A stretch of DNA of 64,000 bases. It comes from Candidatus Omnitrophota bacterium. GTDB lineage: Bacteria > Hinthialibacterota > Hinthialibacteria > Hinthialibacterales > Hinthialibacteraceae. A model generated the notes under the pieces. The model searched no databases and was not told where the DNA came from. It was given only the letters and a program-made list of their open reading frames with translations. Position 1 is the stretch's first letter. Each line of letters begins with the position of its first letter. Positions 17,630 through 27,604 of this stretch are shown one piece after another. The position numbers were made by a program, and so were the translations under genes. The DNA lies in assembly GCA_013177805.1 (NCBI GenBank), contig JABLXU010000040.1, positions 1 through 64,000 on the forward strand, in the 5' to 3' direction.

Positions 17630-18835
17630 ATGAACACAGCAACGCCGAAAGCGCAAGAAAAAATCGGCCGCGTCCGCATGGCCTTGACGCACCAGGAAGC
17701 GGACCGCGTGCCGGTGGGTGAATTCTTCTGGACTGGCTTTCTGCAACGCTGCCGGAAAAAATGGGGGGAGGATTTCGATCCCTATCGGCATTTCGATTTG
17801 GATTACGTCGTCATCACGCCCAACATGGATCCCCGCGTCGAACCATTCACCATCCTGGAAAGCGATGACCACCATGTCCTCGTGCGCACGGGCTTCGGAG
17901 CCACTATCCGGAGGACAAAGGACGCGCCCATGCCCTCGTTTGAATCTTTCTCCATAACCGAACCGAAAGAGATGGCGGACTTCGAATGGGGGGACCCCCG
18001 CGACCCGCGGCGGTTCTACGAAGGGGGAGACGATCAGATCAACGGCGTGGGCGACGCGCTGATCCGTAATCTCCCCGCGTGGGACGAGCGGGTAAACGCG
18101 TACGTGGAAGATTTCGCCGTGTTCGGTTCGGTGTGCGAACCGTATGAATACCTGTGGAGGATCGTCGGCAGCGAGAACGCCCTGGTATGGATGGCCTCGG
18201 AACCGAAACGCTTCGCGGCGTTCGTGGACCGCGTGGGCGCGTTCTTGCTGGCATTTTGCCAGGCGCAGATCGAGGCCGCCCGGGGCCGTCTCACGGGCAT
18301 GTATATCTGGGGTGACGTAGCCTACCGCGGGGGATTGCTCTTCGGCTTGTCCCGTTGGCGGGCCTTATTCAAACCGCATGTCCAGGCCTTGATCACCTGT
18401 TGCCGGCAACACGGCCTGCTTACGGTCTATCACGGCTGCGGCAAGGCTTCTGCGATCTTTGACGATTTGCTGGAACTGGGATTGCATGCCTACAATCCGC
18501 TGGAAGCCAAGGCCGGCCTGGATGTCGTCGATTTGAAAAAGAAATACGCGGGCAGACTGGCCTTCGTGGGGAACATCGACGTGCGCGTGCTCGAAACGGG
18601 GAATGAGGAAGCGATCCGGCGGGAAGTCCTGTACAAACTGCGCGCGGCGGCGGGCGGCGGCTGGATCTTCCAATCCGACCATTCGATCACCAGCCAGGTC
18701 CGGCCGGAAAGTTACGAACTGGCCTTGCGCGTCCTGCGCGAATACGGAAATTATCCTTTAAATCATGAAATATTCATCCGGTATGCGCCTAGCCGGCAAA
18801 GAGATGGTTTCTGCAATCCAATCGATAAAACGTAA
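17630..18835 (+). CDS. Uroporphyrinogen decarboxylase-family protein (methyltransferase-like)
   Basis: 401 residues of the URO-D fold. Not a true HemE: the heme-pathway active-site blocks are not visible. The HGCGK segment (VYHGCGKASAIF) contributes a His-x-Cys pair as in MtaA/CmuA thiol-methyltransferases, but the later Cys of that zinc site is replaced by FQSDHSI, so metal binding is doubtful. Start ATG 17630 follows GGGAG. Located after a sugar kinase; function likely in methyl transfer or a related decarboxylation. A separate MtaA-like gene with the full motif is at 47786. Confidence 0.8.
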   Translation: MNTATPKAQEKIGRVRMALTHQEADRVPVGEFFWTGFLQRCRKKWGEDFDPYRHFDLDYVVITPNMDPRVEPFTILESDDHHVLVRTGFGATIRRTKDAPMPSFESFSITEPKEMADFEWGDPRDPRRFYEGGDDQINGVGDALIRNLPAWDERVNAYVEDFAVFGSVCEPYEYLWRIVGSENALVWMASEPKRFAAFVDRVGAFLLAFCQAQIEAARGRLTGMYIWGDVAYRGGLLFGLSRWRALFKPHVQALITCCRQHGLLTVYHGCGKASAIFDDLLELGLHAYNPLEAKAGLDVVDLKKKYAGRLAFVGNIDVRVLETGNEEAIRREVLYKLRAAAGGGWIFQSDHSITSQVRPESYELALRVLREYGNYPLNHEIFIRYAPSRQRDGFCNPIDKT

Positions 18836-18960
18836 GTTACCTATTGATTCGACTGCAGAACATTCTCTCGGCTCTCTTCGTGATATGAGGGTTGCTGAGA
18901 ACGCGAATCGATTCCCTCTCCCTCTGGGAACAGGCCGGAGGAAAAGAAATTTCGGGAAGC
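18836..18960 (+). repeat. Family A repeat with extended upstream arm
   Basis: Starts with the CTATTGATTCGACTGCAG-type stretch shared with 36262 and 46720 copies, then CCCTCTCCCTCTGGG (18914-18928) and AGGCCGGAGG. The hairpin is less complete. Confidence 0.6.
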
Positions 18961-18984
18961 AGTGGCAAACTCCCATGCACGCAC

Positions 18985-20319
18985 TTATTGGTTAATCCGG
19001 CATTCTTTGTATTCCTCCCAAAATTTCCGCAGAGGTTCCGGTAAACCCGGCTGATTCAAAAAAGGGTCATTTTTTATTTCATGAATCATCGGATTGGGCA
19101 GAAAAACTTCCAGCCACCGCAAGGAAGGTTCTTCATGAAGTATTTTGTCGAACGCGGCCGGTTCTATGGTGCTCTCTCTCATGAAAGAGGAATGGCCGGA
19201 GGTGTTCTCCCCCGCGTCCAACACGATAACGGATCCGCTATCCAGCAGTTCCGGTTCCACAGCTATAGCATGACCATCCCCGGCAGAATGAATCACCTGG
19301 TTGCCCCACAGATAGACCTGCGTGATCGCCGGCGGCTGGTTCAAGCGGGGATATTGAATCCACGAACGAATCCACGGCGTGTGTCCAGGCCTGGAATAAG
19401 AAATGTTTCTTATGAACAACGCCCGCGCGCATCCGGTCAAAGCCAGGGCAGGAGCGGCATCCCGCTGAATGAACAGATTGTTCCATAGCAAAATCTCGCT
19501 GGTCTCTTCTTGCGCTTCCAATCCACTGCCCAGGCGGATGAGGCACGGCCCGTTACCGGAAAGGGTGTTCATGATTACATTGCGGTCCATCACAATCCGC
19601 CAAGACCGGTCTGCAATAACCACCAACGCCTCCCGGCTGGATGAGCGCCGGCGGTGAATGACATTCCGCCGCAGGACAATGTCATGGGCCCAATCGCTGA
19701 TTTCCACCTCGGCGTCGCGCGCGTCAAAAATTTCGTTGTCTTCCAGGAGGATATGCGACACGTGCCGGTGGATCTTCACCGCGCTGGCGTTCACGTATCC
19801 CTCGCCGCCATGCGTGATCCGGCAGTTCACCACTTCAATGGCCGAACAACTCGAAAGGATGTGCAACGCGTTGGATACCGCAGAATGGCCACGGTTGTCG
19901 ATCACGAATCCCTCCAACCGCAGATTCCGCGCGCCTGTCAGCAACACCGGGCCTTGATCCGGGCCGGGAAGCAAAATGGATTCACGCGGAACGGCGGCGC
20001 GCAGGATCACCGGGCGCTCGAAACGGCGCGTGGAGCTGAGCGCCGGATAAGTCCCCGGCTGTACGAGGATTTCCACGCCCCCCGCGTCTGGAATCCGGGA
20101 AAGCGCGTAGCCTAAACTCTGCCAAGGACGGTTCTGCCCATCCGCGTCGATGTGGTCCGCGCCGGTGGGAGAGACAAAATAGGTTTCGGCAGTATTTTGT
20201 CCCGCGCCTTCCATTCCCAATAGGCAACAACCCATAAGGAATATCCACCCGGTCCAGTAAAAAAAATAAGACATTATTTCAATAGGAAAATCCGTGAGGC
20301 GGAAACGATTCACATGCAT
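18985..20319 (-). CDS. Secreted right-handed beta-helix protein
   Basis: 444 residues. A hydrophobic leader (about residues 16-35, starting at MSYFFYWTGWIFLMGCC) is followed by repeated strand-turn units such as SAIEVVNCRITHGG, HVSHILLEDNEIFD and DIVLRRNVIHRR. These fit parallel beta-helix proteins, some of them pectate-lyase or glycosidase-like. ATG 20319 overlaps the upstream gene stop by ten bases; ATG 20274 is an alternative without a clear ribosome site. Substrate not determinable. Confidence 0.78.
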   Translation of the reverse strand: MHVNRFRLTDFPIEIMSYFFYWTGWIFLMGCCLLGMEGAGQNTAETYFVSPTGADHIDADGQNRPWQSLGYALSRIPDAGGVEILVQPGTYPALSSTRRFERPVILRAAVPRESILLPGPDQGPVLLTGARNLRLEGFVIDNRGHSAVSNALHILSSCSAIEVVNCRITHGGEGYVNASAVKIHRHVSHILLEDNEIFDARDAEVEISDWAHDIVLRRNVIHRRRSSSREALVVIADRSWRIVMDRNVIMNTLSGNGPCLIRLGSGLEAQEETSEILLWNNLFIQRDAAPALALTGCARALFIRNISYSRPGHTPWIRSWIQYPRLNQPPAITQVYLWGNQVIHSAGDGHAIAVEPELLDSGSVIVLDAGENTSGHSSFMRESTIEPAAFDKILHEEPSLRWLEVFLPNPMIHEIKNDPFLNQPGLPEPLRKFWEEYKECRINQ

Positions 20320-21194
20320 GCCTTGATTCTTTCCAAACTGACCACCGCGGCCTTGTCCAGATTTTCTTCATGTCCGCCTCCCCGGAGCGGAGAGCACATC
20401 TCGTACGCCACATACCCCCGAAAACCGCCTTTCTTCAACGCCTGCAAAAAGCCCCGGTAATCGACGAAGCCCTCTCCGACCGGCACGGCGCGGACCATGT
20501 CCGGCAGCGGGCGGTAATTGATCAGGCCGGGCAGATATTCAAACCGCGGGAGACGGACATAATCCGCCAGGGTGGTCTGTACCATGCGGGGAGCCAGAAG
20601 GCCGGCGTACCGGACATAATCCTCCCCGTTCAACGCGGGCGACCAGGGATCGAACATGGCCCGGCAATTGGGGTGTCCCACGTCGTCCAGAAACTCGATA
20701 AACGCGTCGCAGCCGATGCCCGTGTCATGGTGGTTCTGGACGCCGAGTTGAATGCCATACTCTTCCGTGATTTTGGCGCACTCCCGGATGGCCCGGACAC
20801 ACGTATCCCAATCCGCCAGGCCGGAATCGCGCGCGGTGGTGTAGCCCGTGAAGACCCGGACAATCTTGGCCCCCAGCGCGGCCGCCACCCGGGCCAGGGT
20901 TTGGACATAGGCAGTTTGCATTTCAAGCCAGGGCACTTCGGCAGCGTGACGCCCCGCGGTGAAATCCGTATAGCCGGCGATTGTGGCGATCTCGATGCGG
21001 TTCTCTTCTGCGGTTTGCCGGATTGTTTGGATCCAGGCCTCATCCGCGTCCAGGATGGACAAATGCGGACGCTTGCCCATCAGCTCCACCGCGGAATACC
21101 CCAGCGCGGCCGCCTTCTTGATGAAAGCTTCCACATCCAGGCGGCACTGCCCCCACAGCCCCGCGTAACTGACGGAAAACAAGGTTGGAATCAT
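20310..21194 (-). CDS. Sugar phosphate isomerase/epimerase (cytoplasmic)
   Basis: 294 residues from ATG 21194, preceded by GGGAGGGAG about eight bases upstream. TIM-barrel family with metal-ligand blocks YSAVELMGKRPH, LGVQNHHDTG, NCRAMFDPWSPALNG and the C-terminal RGYVAYEMCSPLRGG. No signal peptide, unlike the relative at 7502. It is coupled to the beta-helix gene downstream by an overlap, suggesting the pair works on the same carbohydrate. Confidence 0.88.
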   Translation of the reverse strand: MIPTLFSVSYAGLWGQCRLDVEAFIKKAAALGYSAVELMGKRPHLSILDADEAWIQTIRQTAEENRIEIATIAGYTDFTAGRHAAEVPWLEMQTAYVQTLARVAAALGAKIVRVFTGYTTARDSGLADWDTCVRAIRECAKITEEYGIQLGVQNHHDTGIGCDAFIEFLDDVGHPNCRAMFDPWSPALNGEDYVRYAGLLAPRMVQTTLADYVRLPRFEYLPGLINYRPLPDMVRAVPVGEGFVDYRGFLQALKKGGFRGYVAYEMCSPLRGGGHEENLDKAAVVSLERIKACM

Positions 21195-21370
21195 ACAGAT
21201 CGCTCCCTCCCTCATTGGAAAGAAATCATCATATCTCTGGCTATTGACTCTATAATACCTTTCCGGCTGCGGATTTCCCCCTCTCAATTACAGTTCATCC
21301 GGCAAGTGAGCTCTTTTCTTCTGATCGCGGGATTGCGTCCTTTCAAAATGATTGATGAAAACCACTCCGA

Positions 21371-21455
21371 AAATTCCCTCTCCCCTGGGAGAGTGGTAGG
21401 AGGTGGGGAATCCTAAAAGGAGGAAAGGCAACCTCTCTCGGCAATCGCTTTATCT
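21371..21455 (+). repeat. Family A repeat
   Basis: AATTCCCTCTCCCCTGGGAGAG then GGTGGGGAATCCTAAAAGGAGG and CAACCTCTCTCGGCAATCG, in the family order. Confidence 0.6.
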
Positions 21456-21530
21456 CCAATCGATTTAATTGTGACACCCCTCGAACCGCGGATAGGTCCA
21501 GGGAAAGACCAAATCACGCATCCATTATTT

Positions 21531-21564
21531 CCTGCGCGGGCGATTGGCCTGCGCGGGCGATTGG
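21531..21564 (+). repeat. 17-bp perfect tandem duplication
   Basis: CCTGCGCGGGCGATTGG occurs twice without a gap (21531-21547, 21548-21564). Confidence 0.9.
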
Positions 21565-21792
21565 TATGTTCCATTGATGCATATTTATCTCACGGAACGG
21601 ATCAATGGATTCATGGTAGCGAAACGCGAAACGGCAGGAATGGAATACCCTTCTCTGTTGGTAGGTCATAACACCAACCATCGCAATTACATAAAAAATC
21701 TTCTCCCTCTCTTCTTGAATTTTTCCGAAAATCCGTCCACAATAAAAACATTCTAGAAGCGGCCGGATTTTTACGGCGCTTCCGGAGAAACC

Positions 21793-21826
21793 CGTTTTCG
21801 GTTAGAATACGTTTTCGGTTAGAATA
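21793..21826 (+). repeat. 17-bp tandem duplication carrying a -10-like motif
   Basis: CGTTTTCGGTTAGAATA occurs twice (21793-21809, 21810-21826); each copy contains TAGAAT, a one-mismatch -10 hexamer. The second would start transcription about 14 bases before the tRNA. Confidence 0.8.
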
Positions 21827-21845
21827 ATAGAACGCAAGCAGACAC

Positions 21846-21919
21846 GGGCGATTAGCTCAGTTGGTTAGAGCGCCAGTATCACAAACTGGAGGCCACTGGT
21901 TCAAGTCCAGTATCGCCCA
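21846..21919 (+). tRNA. tRNA-Val (anticodon CAC)
   Basis: Full cloverleaf. Acceptor GGGCGAT pairs with ATCGCCC (21912-21918), the D arm is GCTC...GAGC, the anticodon arm is CCAGT-ATCACAA-ACTGG giving anticodon CAC (reads GUG), and the T arm is ACTGG-TTCAAGT-CCAGT. Discriminator A at 21919. CCA is not encoded. Confidence 0.95.
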
Positions 21920-22006
21920 TTTTATTTTTGCCTGATTTTGGCCGATCCACGTCCGTTGGTTTTTCCTGTTCTGAACCTGGGGAGCGCTTTGTCACCCATC
22001 ATTCCA

Positions 22007-23386
22007 ATGGCCGATCTGACCGCTTCCTCGCTGTACTACCGCCAAGGGGCCGATCTCTTCCACGCCGGTCATTACCGCGAAGCATTAACCACCCTCAAAA
22101 AAGTCCTGTTGCTTGATCCTAGTTTTCCGGACGCCTATTTCCTGGTCGCCCGGATTTATACGGAATGGCACCGCTGGCCGGATGCCCTTTCCATGTTCGA
22201 AAAGGTGGTGGCCTTGTTGCCCAATGATCAGGAAGTACGCTGGGCTTATGGGCGGGCGCTGCTCCTGGCAGGTGAAGGGAAAAAGGCGGTCAAGGTCTTT
22301 CACCAGGCCCTCCGCATGAATCCCTACAACCCCCGCATCCGCACCGAATTGATCCGCCACTACCTGCGGATAAACCAGCCGCGGAAAGCGTTAGCCTTGG
22401 CGAAAGCCGGTATCGCCGCGCAGCCGGGCCATGCCCCCTTCTACGCGCTGGCCGGCGACATTCTCCTCCGGAAAAAAAAATACCTGAAAGCCAAGGCCTA
22501 TTACGAGGAATGCCTGGAAATCGATCCCGGTTTGGAAGCAGGCAAGAGGGGTTTCAACCGGATCATGCGCATCTTGGAAGGGGAAACCACCGGATTCAGC
22601 GGCTTCAGCCCTGATGAAGAAGCCTCCCTGGCGATGCGCGAAGCGGCGGAGCGCTTCGCGGCCGGTCAATACGAGCGGACCATCGATCTTTTACTGGATT
22701 TGAAGGACAATCCCATGGTGGCGCGGGAAGCCTCCCTCATGCTGGGCATGGCCTATGCCCGGCAAGGCCTCTACAAACGCGCCCACGATGTCCTGCTCGC
22801 GTTTACGCGGGACCACACCCCGGATATCCTGGCTTGGTACAACCTGGGACTGGCCTGCAACCGGACTGGGCGGTACGAGGAGGCGAGGCAACATCTGGCC
22901 CAGGCCTTAGCCATGGATCCCGAGTTTGAAGAAGGGCTGGTGGAAATAGGGTACGCCTGTCTGATGGCCGGATACGGCGCGGAAGCGTTGGATTATTTCA
23001 CGCGCGCGTTGAAAATCCACCGTAACCAGGGACAGCCGTACGCCTGCTTGGCCCGGATGGCGTTCGATCAAGGGGACAACGCCAAGGCCGGGGCCTTGAT
23101 CAAGCAGGCCCAGGCAGTAGAACCGGAATGTCCGGAGATTGCGGTCTATTGGGGCTACCAAGCCCTGGTGGAGAGGCGATTTCAGGAAGCGGCGCGGCAT
23201 CTGCAAGTATGCCTGGACCGGATGCCGGATCATTTCGAGGCGCTGAAACTTCTAGGCCGCGCCCATCTCGAACTCCATGAGATCACGCGTGGATTGGCCT
23301 GTTACCGGGCGGCGGCCTTGCTCAATCCCTCCGATGCGGAATGCTGTCAGGTGTTACACGAATTGGAACGAGGCAGGGACGCATGA
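22007..23386 (+). CDS. TPR-repeat protein
   Basis: 459 residues of tetratricopeptide repeats across nearly the whole length. Examples are ADLFHAGHYREALTTLKKVLLLDP, WPDALSMFEKVVALLP, KAVKVFHQALRMNP, RYEEARQHLAQALAMDP and RGLACYRAAALLNP. These form a superhelical protein-binding scaffold; no enzymatic domain is seen. ATG 22007 is used; TTG 21989, after GGGGAG, is an alternative that adds six residues. The next gene starts in its stop codon, so they are one unit. Confidence 0.85.
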   Translation: MADLTASSLYYRQGADLFHAGHYREALTTLKKVLLLDPSFPDAYFLVARIYTEWHRWPDALSMFEKVVALLPNDQEVRWAYGRALLLAGEGKKAVKVFHQALRMNPYNPRIRTELIRHYLRINQPRKALALAKAGIAAQPGHAPFYALAGDILLRKKKYLKAKAYYEECLEIDPGLEAGKRGFNRIMRILEGETTGFSGFSPDEEASLAMREAAERFAAGQYERTIDLLLDLKDNPMVAREASLMLGMAYARQGLYKRAHDVLLAFTRDHTPDILAWYNLGLACNRTGRYEEARQHLAQALAMDPEFEEGLVEIGYACLMAGYGAEALDYFTRALKIHRNQGQPYACLARMAFDQGDNAKAGALIKQAQAVEPECPEIAVYWGYQALVERRFQEAARHLQVCLDRMPDHFEALKLLGRAHLELHEITRGLACYRAAALLNPSDAECCQVLHELERGRDA

Positions 23387-23997
23387 ACATACCTATGACC
23401 CCGGAATTTTACTTGATGTTGGCGATCGGCCTGGGCCTCTTGGCCTTCGGGTGGGTGCTGGTCCGGTTCGGCATCCAGGCAGCTGCCTTCGGTTTGGGAT
23501 TTTTGTTCGGATTCAATCTCTACACGGCGTTGTTGGATATCGTCCCCCGGGTCGATCCCCAGTTCGTCCGCTTTTTCCCCGACAATCCCTACACGCCGCT
23601 CTTCGTGGGGGCGGTGATGGGTATTTGCGCCTTGTTGCTCTCCAAAAAGATCTTCCAGGTTCTCATTTTTGTGGGTTCACTGTCGGGAATTCTGTACGTG
23701 CTTTACTTTGACGAAGAACAACGGGCCTTGCTGAATAACTTTTTAAGGTGGGCGGGCGTGCTCGAACCGCTCAACCGGACTGTCGGCAACCTGTGGCCGG
23801 CCGCGTTGGCCATTCTGCTCGCTTTATTGGTGCTCTATTTGCAGAAACGAATCCTGATGATCATCACCGCCTGCGTGGGCAGTTACATCATTTCCGATAC
23901 CTTGAAGATTCCAATCCTCTTCCTCCCCCTGTGTTTCATCGGGATTCTCCTCCAGCAGACCAAACGCCGCTCCACATGGAAAAAATCCGGAGACTAA
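23383..23997 (+). CDS. Polytopic membrane protein (DUF4203-like?)
   Basis: 204 residues with about six hydrophobic segments, e.g. LMLAIGLGLLAFGWVLV, GFLFGFNLYTALL, FVGAVMGICALLLS and ILLALLVLYL. It starts by ATGA overlap with the TPR gene, so the two are translationally coupled, suggesting an anchored complex. Small membrane proteins with this glycine-rich N-terminal pattern occur in the DUF4203/TMEM198 group, but I cannot confirm membership. Confidence 0.65.
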   Translation: MNIPMTPEFYLMLAIGLGLLAFGWVLVRFGIQAAAFGLGFLFGFNLYTALLDIVPRVDPQFVRFFPDNPYTPLFVGAVMGICALLLSKKIFQVLIFVGSLSGILYVLYFDEEQRALLNNFLRWAGVLEPLNRTVGNLWPAALAILLALLVLYLQKRILMIITACVGSYIISDTLKIPILFLPLCFIGILLQQTKRRSTWKKSGD

Positions 23998-24022
23998 CAG
24001 AGACTGATCAAAACCACCAATG

Positions 24023-25852
24023 CTACTCCACCGCCTCGGCAGGGACCACGGCCTGACTCAAGACCGCCCGGTACCATTTCGGCACCGCGTCCACGAAAAT
24101 GATAACCACGCTGACCAGGATCAGGCAGGTCAGAATGAAATTGACATATCCCTGCACCATCAGGCCGGGTTGGCGGGTCATCGGCAGATAGATGTCCGTC
24201 ATGTTGATCCATGCCGCGGTTATGGTGATCACGCCCACGAAAAGCATGGGCAGGATCGTCACCCAGGCGTATTTCGCTTTCCCCTGATTGATAATGAAAG
24301 ATGTGCCAATGACCAAGGCCACCGTGGCCAGCAACTGGTTGGCGGTTCCAAACATCGGCCAGATGGTCGACACTGTGCCGGTATAAACGAAATACGCCCA
24401 CGCGAAAACCACCGCCAAACTGCTGATCACGCTCCCGAACACCCAATTCGTGCGCCCGAAGGGCTTGATCACCTTCCCGATCTCTTCCTGCATCACAAAC
24501 CGCGCGATCCGCGTACCGGTGTCGATGGTCGTCAGAATGAACAACGCTTCGAACATAATGGCAAAGTGATACCAATACGCCATCAGCCCCTTCAAGCCGG
24601 GGATGGACGAGAAAATCTGCGCCATGCCCACCGCCAAGGTCACCGCTCCCCCCGTCCGGCCTGCCAAGTCTTCTCCGACCTCCCGCGACAACTCCGGCAG
24701 ATTGGAAGCCGTGAATCCCATCTGGTTGAGGTTGGCCACGATCCCCCGGAAATTTTCCACGGACACGTTGATGGCGAAATAATCCAGCGGATATAGGCTG
24801 CACGCCGCGATCAAAGCCAAAACCGCTACAAAACCTTCAAACAACATCGCCCCAAAACCGATGGTCTTGATGTGCGATTCCGTATAGATCATCTTGGGCG
24901 TCGTCCCCGAGCTCACGAGCGAGTGAAAACCGGACAAGGCACCGCAGGCGATCGTGATGAACACATACGGATAAACCGTCCCGGGGATGATGGGACCTCC
25001 GCCCGCCGTGTACGCGGTCAGGCCGGGCATCTTCATGGAAGGGGCCACGATAATCACCCCAAGCGCCAGGAACAAAACCACACCGATCTTCATGAACGAA
25101 CTCAAATAATCCCGCGGGGTCATCAGCATCCACACCGGCAATACCGACGCGAAAAAACCATACGCGGCAATCAGTATCGTCAAGGTCTTGTGGTCAAAAT
25201 GGAACCACGAGGCAAAAGCCGACTCTGGGACATACTGCCCGAAGACCACCGCCAAGGTCAGCAAAATCATGCCCATCACCGTGGCTTCCGCCGTTTTCCC
25301 CGGCCGGAACTTAAACATCCACCACCCCATGAACAAGGCAATGGGAATCGTGGCGGCAATGGTGAAAGTCCCCCATGAACTTTCGGCCAAGGCGTTGACC
25401 ACCACGATCCCCAGTCCGGCCAAGGCGACAATCAGGATCAGCAGCGTGGCCAGGGACGCGGTCAAACCGCTGACCGGACTGATCTCTTGGTGGGCAATCT
25501 CCGCCAGCGATTTCCCGTCATGGCGCACCGAGGCAACGAGAACGATGAAATCATGCACTCCCCCTGCCAGCACCGCCCCCAATACAATCCATAAAAATCC
25601 GGGCACGTACCCGAACTGGGCCGCCAGCACCGGTCCCACCAGCGGCCCCGCGCCGGCAATGGCCGCGAAATGATGCCCGAACAGCACCCACTTGCTGGTC
25701 GGATAATAATTGTGCCCGTCGTACGAACTGTGGGCGGGGGTGATCCGCTCATCATTCAAGACGGCGATCTTGGCGGCGATGAAGCAGTAATAGGTCCGGT
25801 AGGCTATCGCGTACACAGCCAACGCAATCAAGATCAAAGGCATGGCATTCAT
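24023..25852 (-). CDS. cstA: Carbon starvation protein CstA-family transporter
   Basis: 609 residues with about 16 membrane segments. Family blocks include the N-terminal [14 protein letters not shown] [44 protein letters not shown] region (residues about 33-80), and [16 protein letters not shown]. CstA/BtsT proteins take up pyruvate or peptides. Start ATG 25852 is preceded by AGGGGA. Promoter at 25968-25996 on the minus strand. No peptide-handling genes nearby, so pyruvate or other carbon-scavenging uptake is an inference. Confidence 0.9.
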   Translation of the reverse strand: MNAMPLILIALAVYAIAYRTYYCFIAAKIAVLNDERITPAHSSYDGHNYYPTSKWVLFGHHFAAIAGAGPLVGPVLAAQFGYVPGFLWIVLGAVLAGGVHDFIVLVASVRHDGKSLAEIAHQEISPVSGLTASLATLLILIVALAGLGIVVVNALAESSWGTFTIAATIPIALFMGWWMFKFRPGKTAEATVMGMILLTLAVVFGQYVPESAFASWFHFDHKTLTILIAAYGFFASVLPVWMLMTPRDYLSSFMKIGVVLFLALGVIIVAPSMKMPGLTAYTAGGGPIIPGTVYPYVFITIACGALSGFHSLVSSGTTPKMIYTESHIKTIGFGAMLFEGFVAVLALIAACSLYPLDYFAINVSVENFRGIVANLNQMGFTASNLPELSREVGEDLAGRTGGAVTLAVGMAQIFSSIPGLKGLMAYWYHFAIMFEALFILTTIDTGTRIARFVMQEEIGKVIKPFGRTNWVFGSVISSLAVVFAWAYFVYTGTVSTIWPMFGTANQLLATVALVIGTSFIINQGKAKYAWVTILPMLFVGVITITAAWINMTDIYLPMTRQPGLMVQGYVNFILTCLILVSVVIIFVDAVPKWYRAVLSQAVVPAEAVE

Positions 25853-26472
25853 GACAGGTCCCCTGGAGAAGCGGCGGAATGCTTTACAACGGCCGCCTCC
25901 CATATGTGGCGTAAGCCGTTGGTGTGAGTGATTGTGGAAATCGCTCCAATCGAATAGGAATCCATCCACTATACCTGGATTGTGGATGGCTCTCAAGAAT
26001 TCGCGGGGGAAGGGATAAAAAATCAGACCAAAGGATTCACCGCCGAGGCGTGAAGATTGGCCGGAATCCGATATTGTGAATGGGATAGGCTGTGCGTTAA
26101 GGCCAGATCCTGCTTCTATTTATGAGGAAAGATTGCAATTTAATTTACAAATGCCATTCTTGATTGTAAATATAAACCGATAGGCTTTGTTGATCCGGCC
26201 TTGCCAACGATTTTGATACCCTGGCAGTCTTTTTTTATATTCAAAGAGGAATGCCGGGAATTTTCCAATATGAGAGAAATTTGTTTTTTTTACCCTCTCT
26301 TTGACGTCCGGAGGAAGCTGTTGGTAATTTTTTTGAATTCAACGGTGTACTCAACCCGCATGGATGCCCTTCAGATTAGTATACATGCACACAACAAAGG
26401 ATCTCTACCCCAACAACGGGGCGGCACTCTCCATATCACGCTTCGGATTTTCTCTCGTTGTGAAAGCGAAAC
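25853..26472. other. Intergenic region with cstA promoter and an inverted repeat
   Basis: Holds the cstA promoter and an 8-base inverted repeat ATTTACAA (26143-26150) / TTGTAAAT (26164-26171) that could be an operator. ORFs here are not convincing. Confidence 0.5.
25968..25996 (-). promoter_or_regulatory. cstA promoter (minus strand)
   Basis: Read on the minus strand: TTGAGA (25996-25991), 17 bases, TATAGT (25973-25968). Each hexamer has one mismatch to consensus. The start of transcription would be near 25961, leaving about 110 bases of leader. Confidence 0.6.
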
Positions 26473-27378
26473 TCAACCCTTCAGCACCTCGGCGATATGC
26501 CCGATAGAATCATCCACCTGCGCGGGTTCGGTAAAACCGATGGTCATGGCGTCCACCAGGCTGTTATCCAGAACACAATGGAGGGAGGCATCACGGTCTT
26601 CTTTTTTGGTCAGATCCCCGCAGCCGTAGATTTTCATCCCCACCACGAATTTGCCGTTCTTGCGCGCTTGGCGCAAAATCGCCGCCACTTCGGCCGGGCG
26701 GCCATCCATCTTTTTCTGCTTGTCATTGATGCGCGCGAAAATCAACTCCGTCCACGGGTCTTCCGCCGCCACCCGCAACGCTTCCATGCTGTGGCACGAG
26801 CATCCCACCACCTTCACCACACCCTTTTCCTTGAGTTCCGAGAGTTCGTCGCGGATTTGTTGCTGCTGCGCGGGCCATCGGGGATTGGAAACGCAATGCA
26901 CCAGGCAGATGTCGATCACATCCGTCCCCAGTTCCTGCCGGAAGCGCTCGATTTCCGGCTTGGCGGCCGTGGCCCCCTTCATCCCTCCCCCCGGCGCGAA
27001 CCAGATTTTACTGAGCAACACCACATCCTCGCGCGGGATGTGCTTCAACGCGTTTTTCATGAAGGGATGCGAACCATACAAATCAGCCAAATCAAAAAAG
27101 TTGATGCCGCTATCAAAACTGTGGCGCATGAGGTTGACAAAGCCATCCATCCCCAGCCGCGTTTGATCGGATTGCTTCTGCCAGCCGTTCGCGCCGGTCC
27201 CCTGGGCGAGCATCGAAACCTTCACTCCGGATTGGCCGATCTCCACCCGGTCCGTGGCGGACGTCGGTTTCGTGGCTGGTTTCGTTTCCTGCGCCGCCGC
27301 CCAGCCGGGAAAAACGGCGGCCGCTCCCGCGCCGAACGCGCCCGCGCGCATGAACTCACGCCGTGAGATTGAATACAT
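26473..27378 (-). CDS. Tat-exported aldo/keto reductase family protein
   Basis: 301 residues. MYSISRREFMRAGAFGAGAAAVFPGWAAA is a twin-arginine leader. The AKR tetrad is intact: Asp96 and Tyr101 in NFFDLADLYG, Lys124 in LLSKIWF and His161 in LVHCVS. It should reduce carbonyls with NAD(P)H outside the cytoplasm, unusual for AKRs, most of which are cytoplasmic. AGAGGTG precedes ATG 27378. Substrate unknown; several other exported sugar oxidoreductases in the window suggest a carbohydrate role. Confidence 0.9.
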   Translation of the reverse strand: MYSISRREFMRAGAFGAGAAAVFPGWAAAQETKPATKPTSATDRVEIGQSGVKVSMLAQGTGANGWQKQSDQTRLGMDGFVNLMRHSFDSGINFFDLADLYGSHPFMKNALKHIPREDVVLLSKIWFAPGGGMKGATAAKPEIERFRQELGTDVIDICLVHCVSNPRWPAQQQQIRDELSELKEKGVVKVVGCSCHSMEALRVAAEDPWTELIFARINDKQKKMDGRPAEVAAILRQARKNGKFVVGMKIYGCGDLTKKEDRDASLHCVLDNSLVDAMTIGFTEPAQVDDSIGHIAEVLKG

Positions 27379-27440
27379 GGTCGAACACCTCTTTTAAAAA
27401 ATATACCAATTTTGTGCAAGTGGGCCCGGTTGATGGAGTA

Positions 27441-27468
27441 AGTATACCCAACAAATAGATAGTGTCCA
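27441..27468 (-). promoter_or_regulatory. Promoter of the aldo/keto reductase gene
   Basis: On the minus strand TGGACA (27468-27463), 16 bases, TATACT (27446-27441): one mismatch in each hexamer. Transcription start near 27434, leader of about 56 bases. Confidence 0.55.
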
Positions 27469-27604
27469 AAAAACACCTCTCCCTGGCAGCAGGGAAAAAA
27501 AACATAGATTTTCCGGAACGGGTCAACCTGCCGTTTCCCCCCGCAAACTGGACATCACCGGCCATTATAAAAGCCACCTGCCGGGCTCGCGTGAAATGAG
27601 GGCA

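Larger units (their letters stand above)
21195..21845. other. Intergenic region with repeats before tRNA-Val
   Basis: 651 bases without a credible gene. It holds a family A repeat at 21371-21455 and two separate perfect 17-bp tandem duplications (21531-21564 and 21793-21826). Confidence 0.6.
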
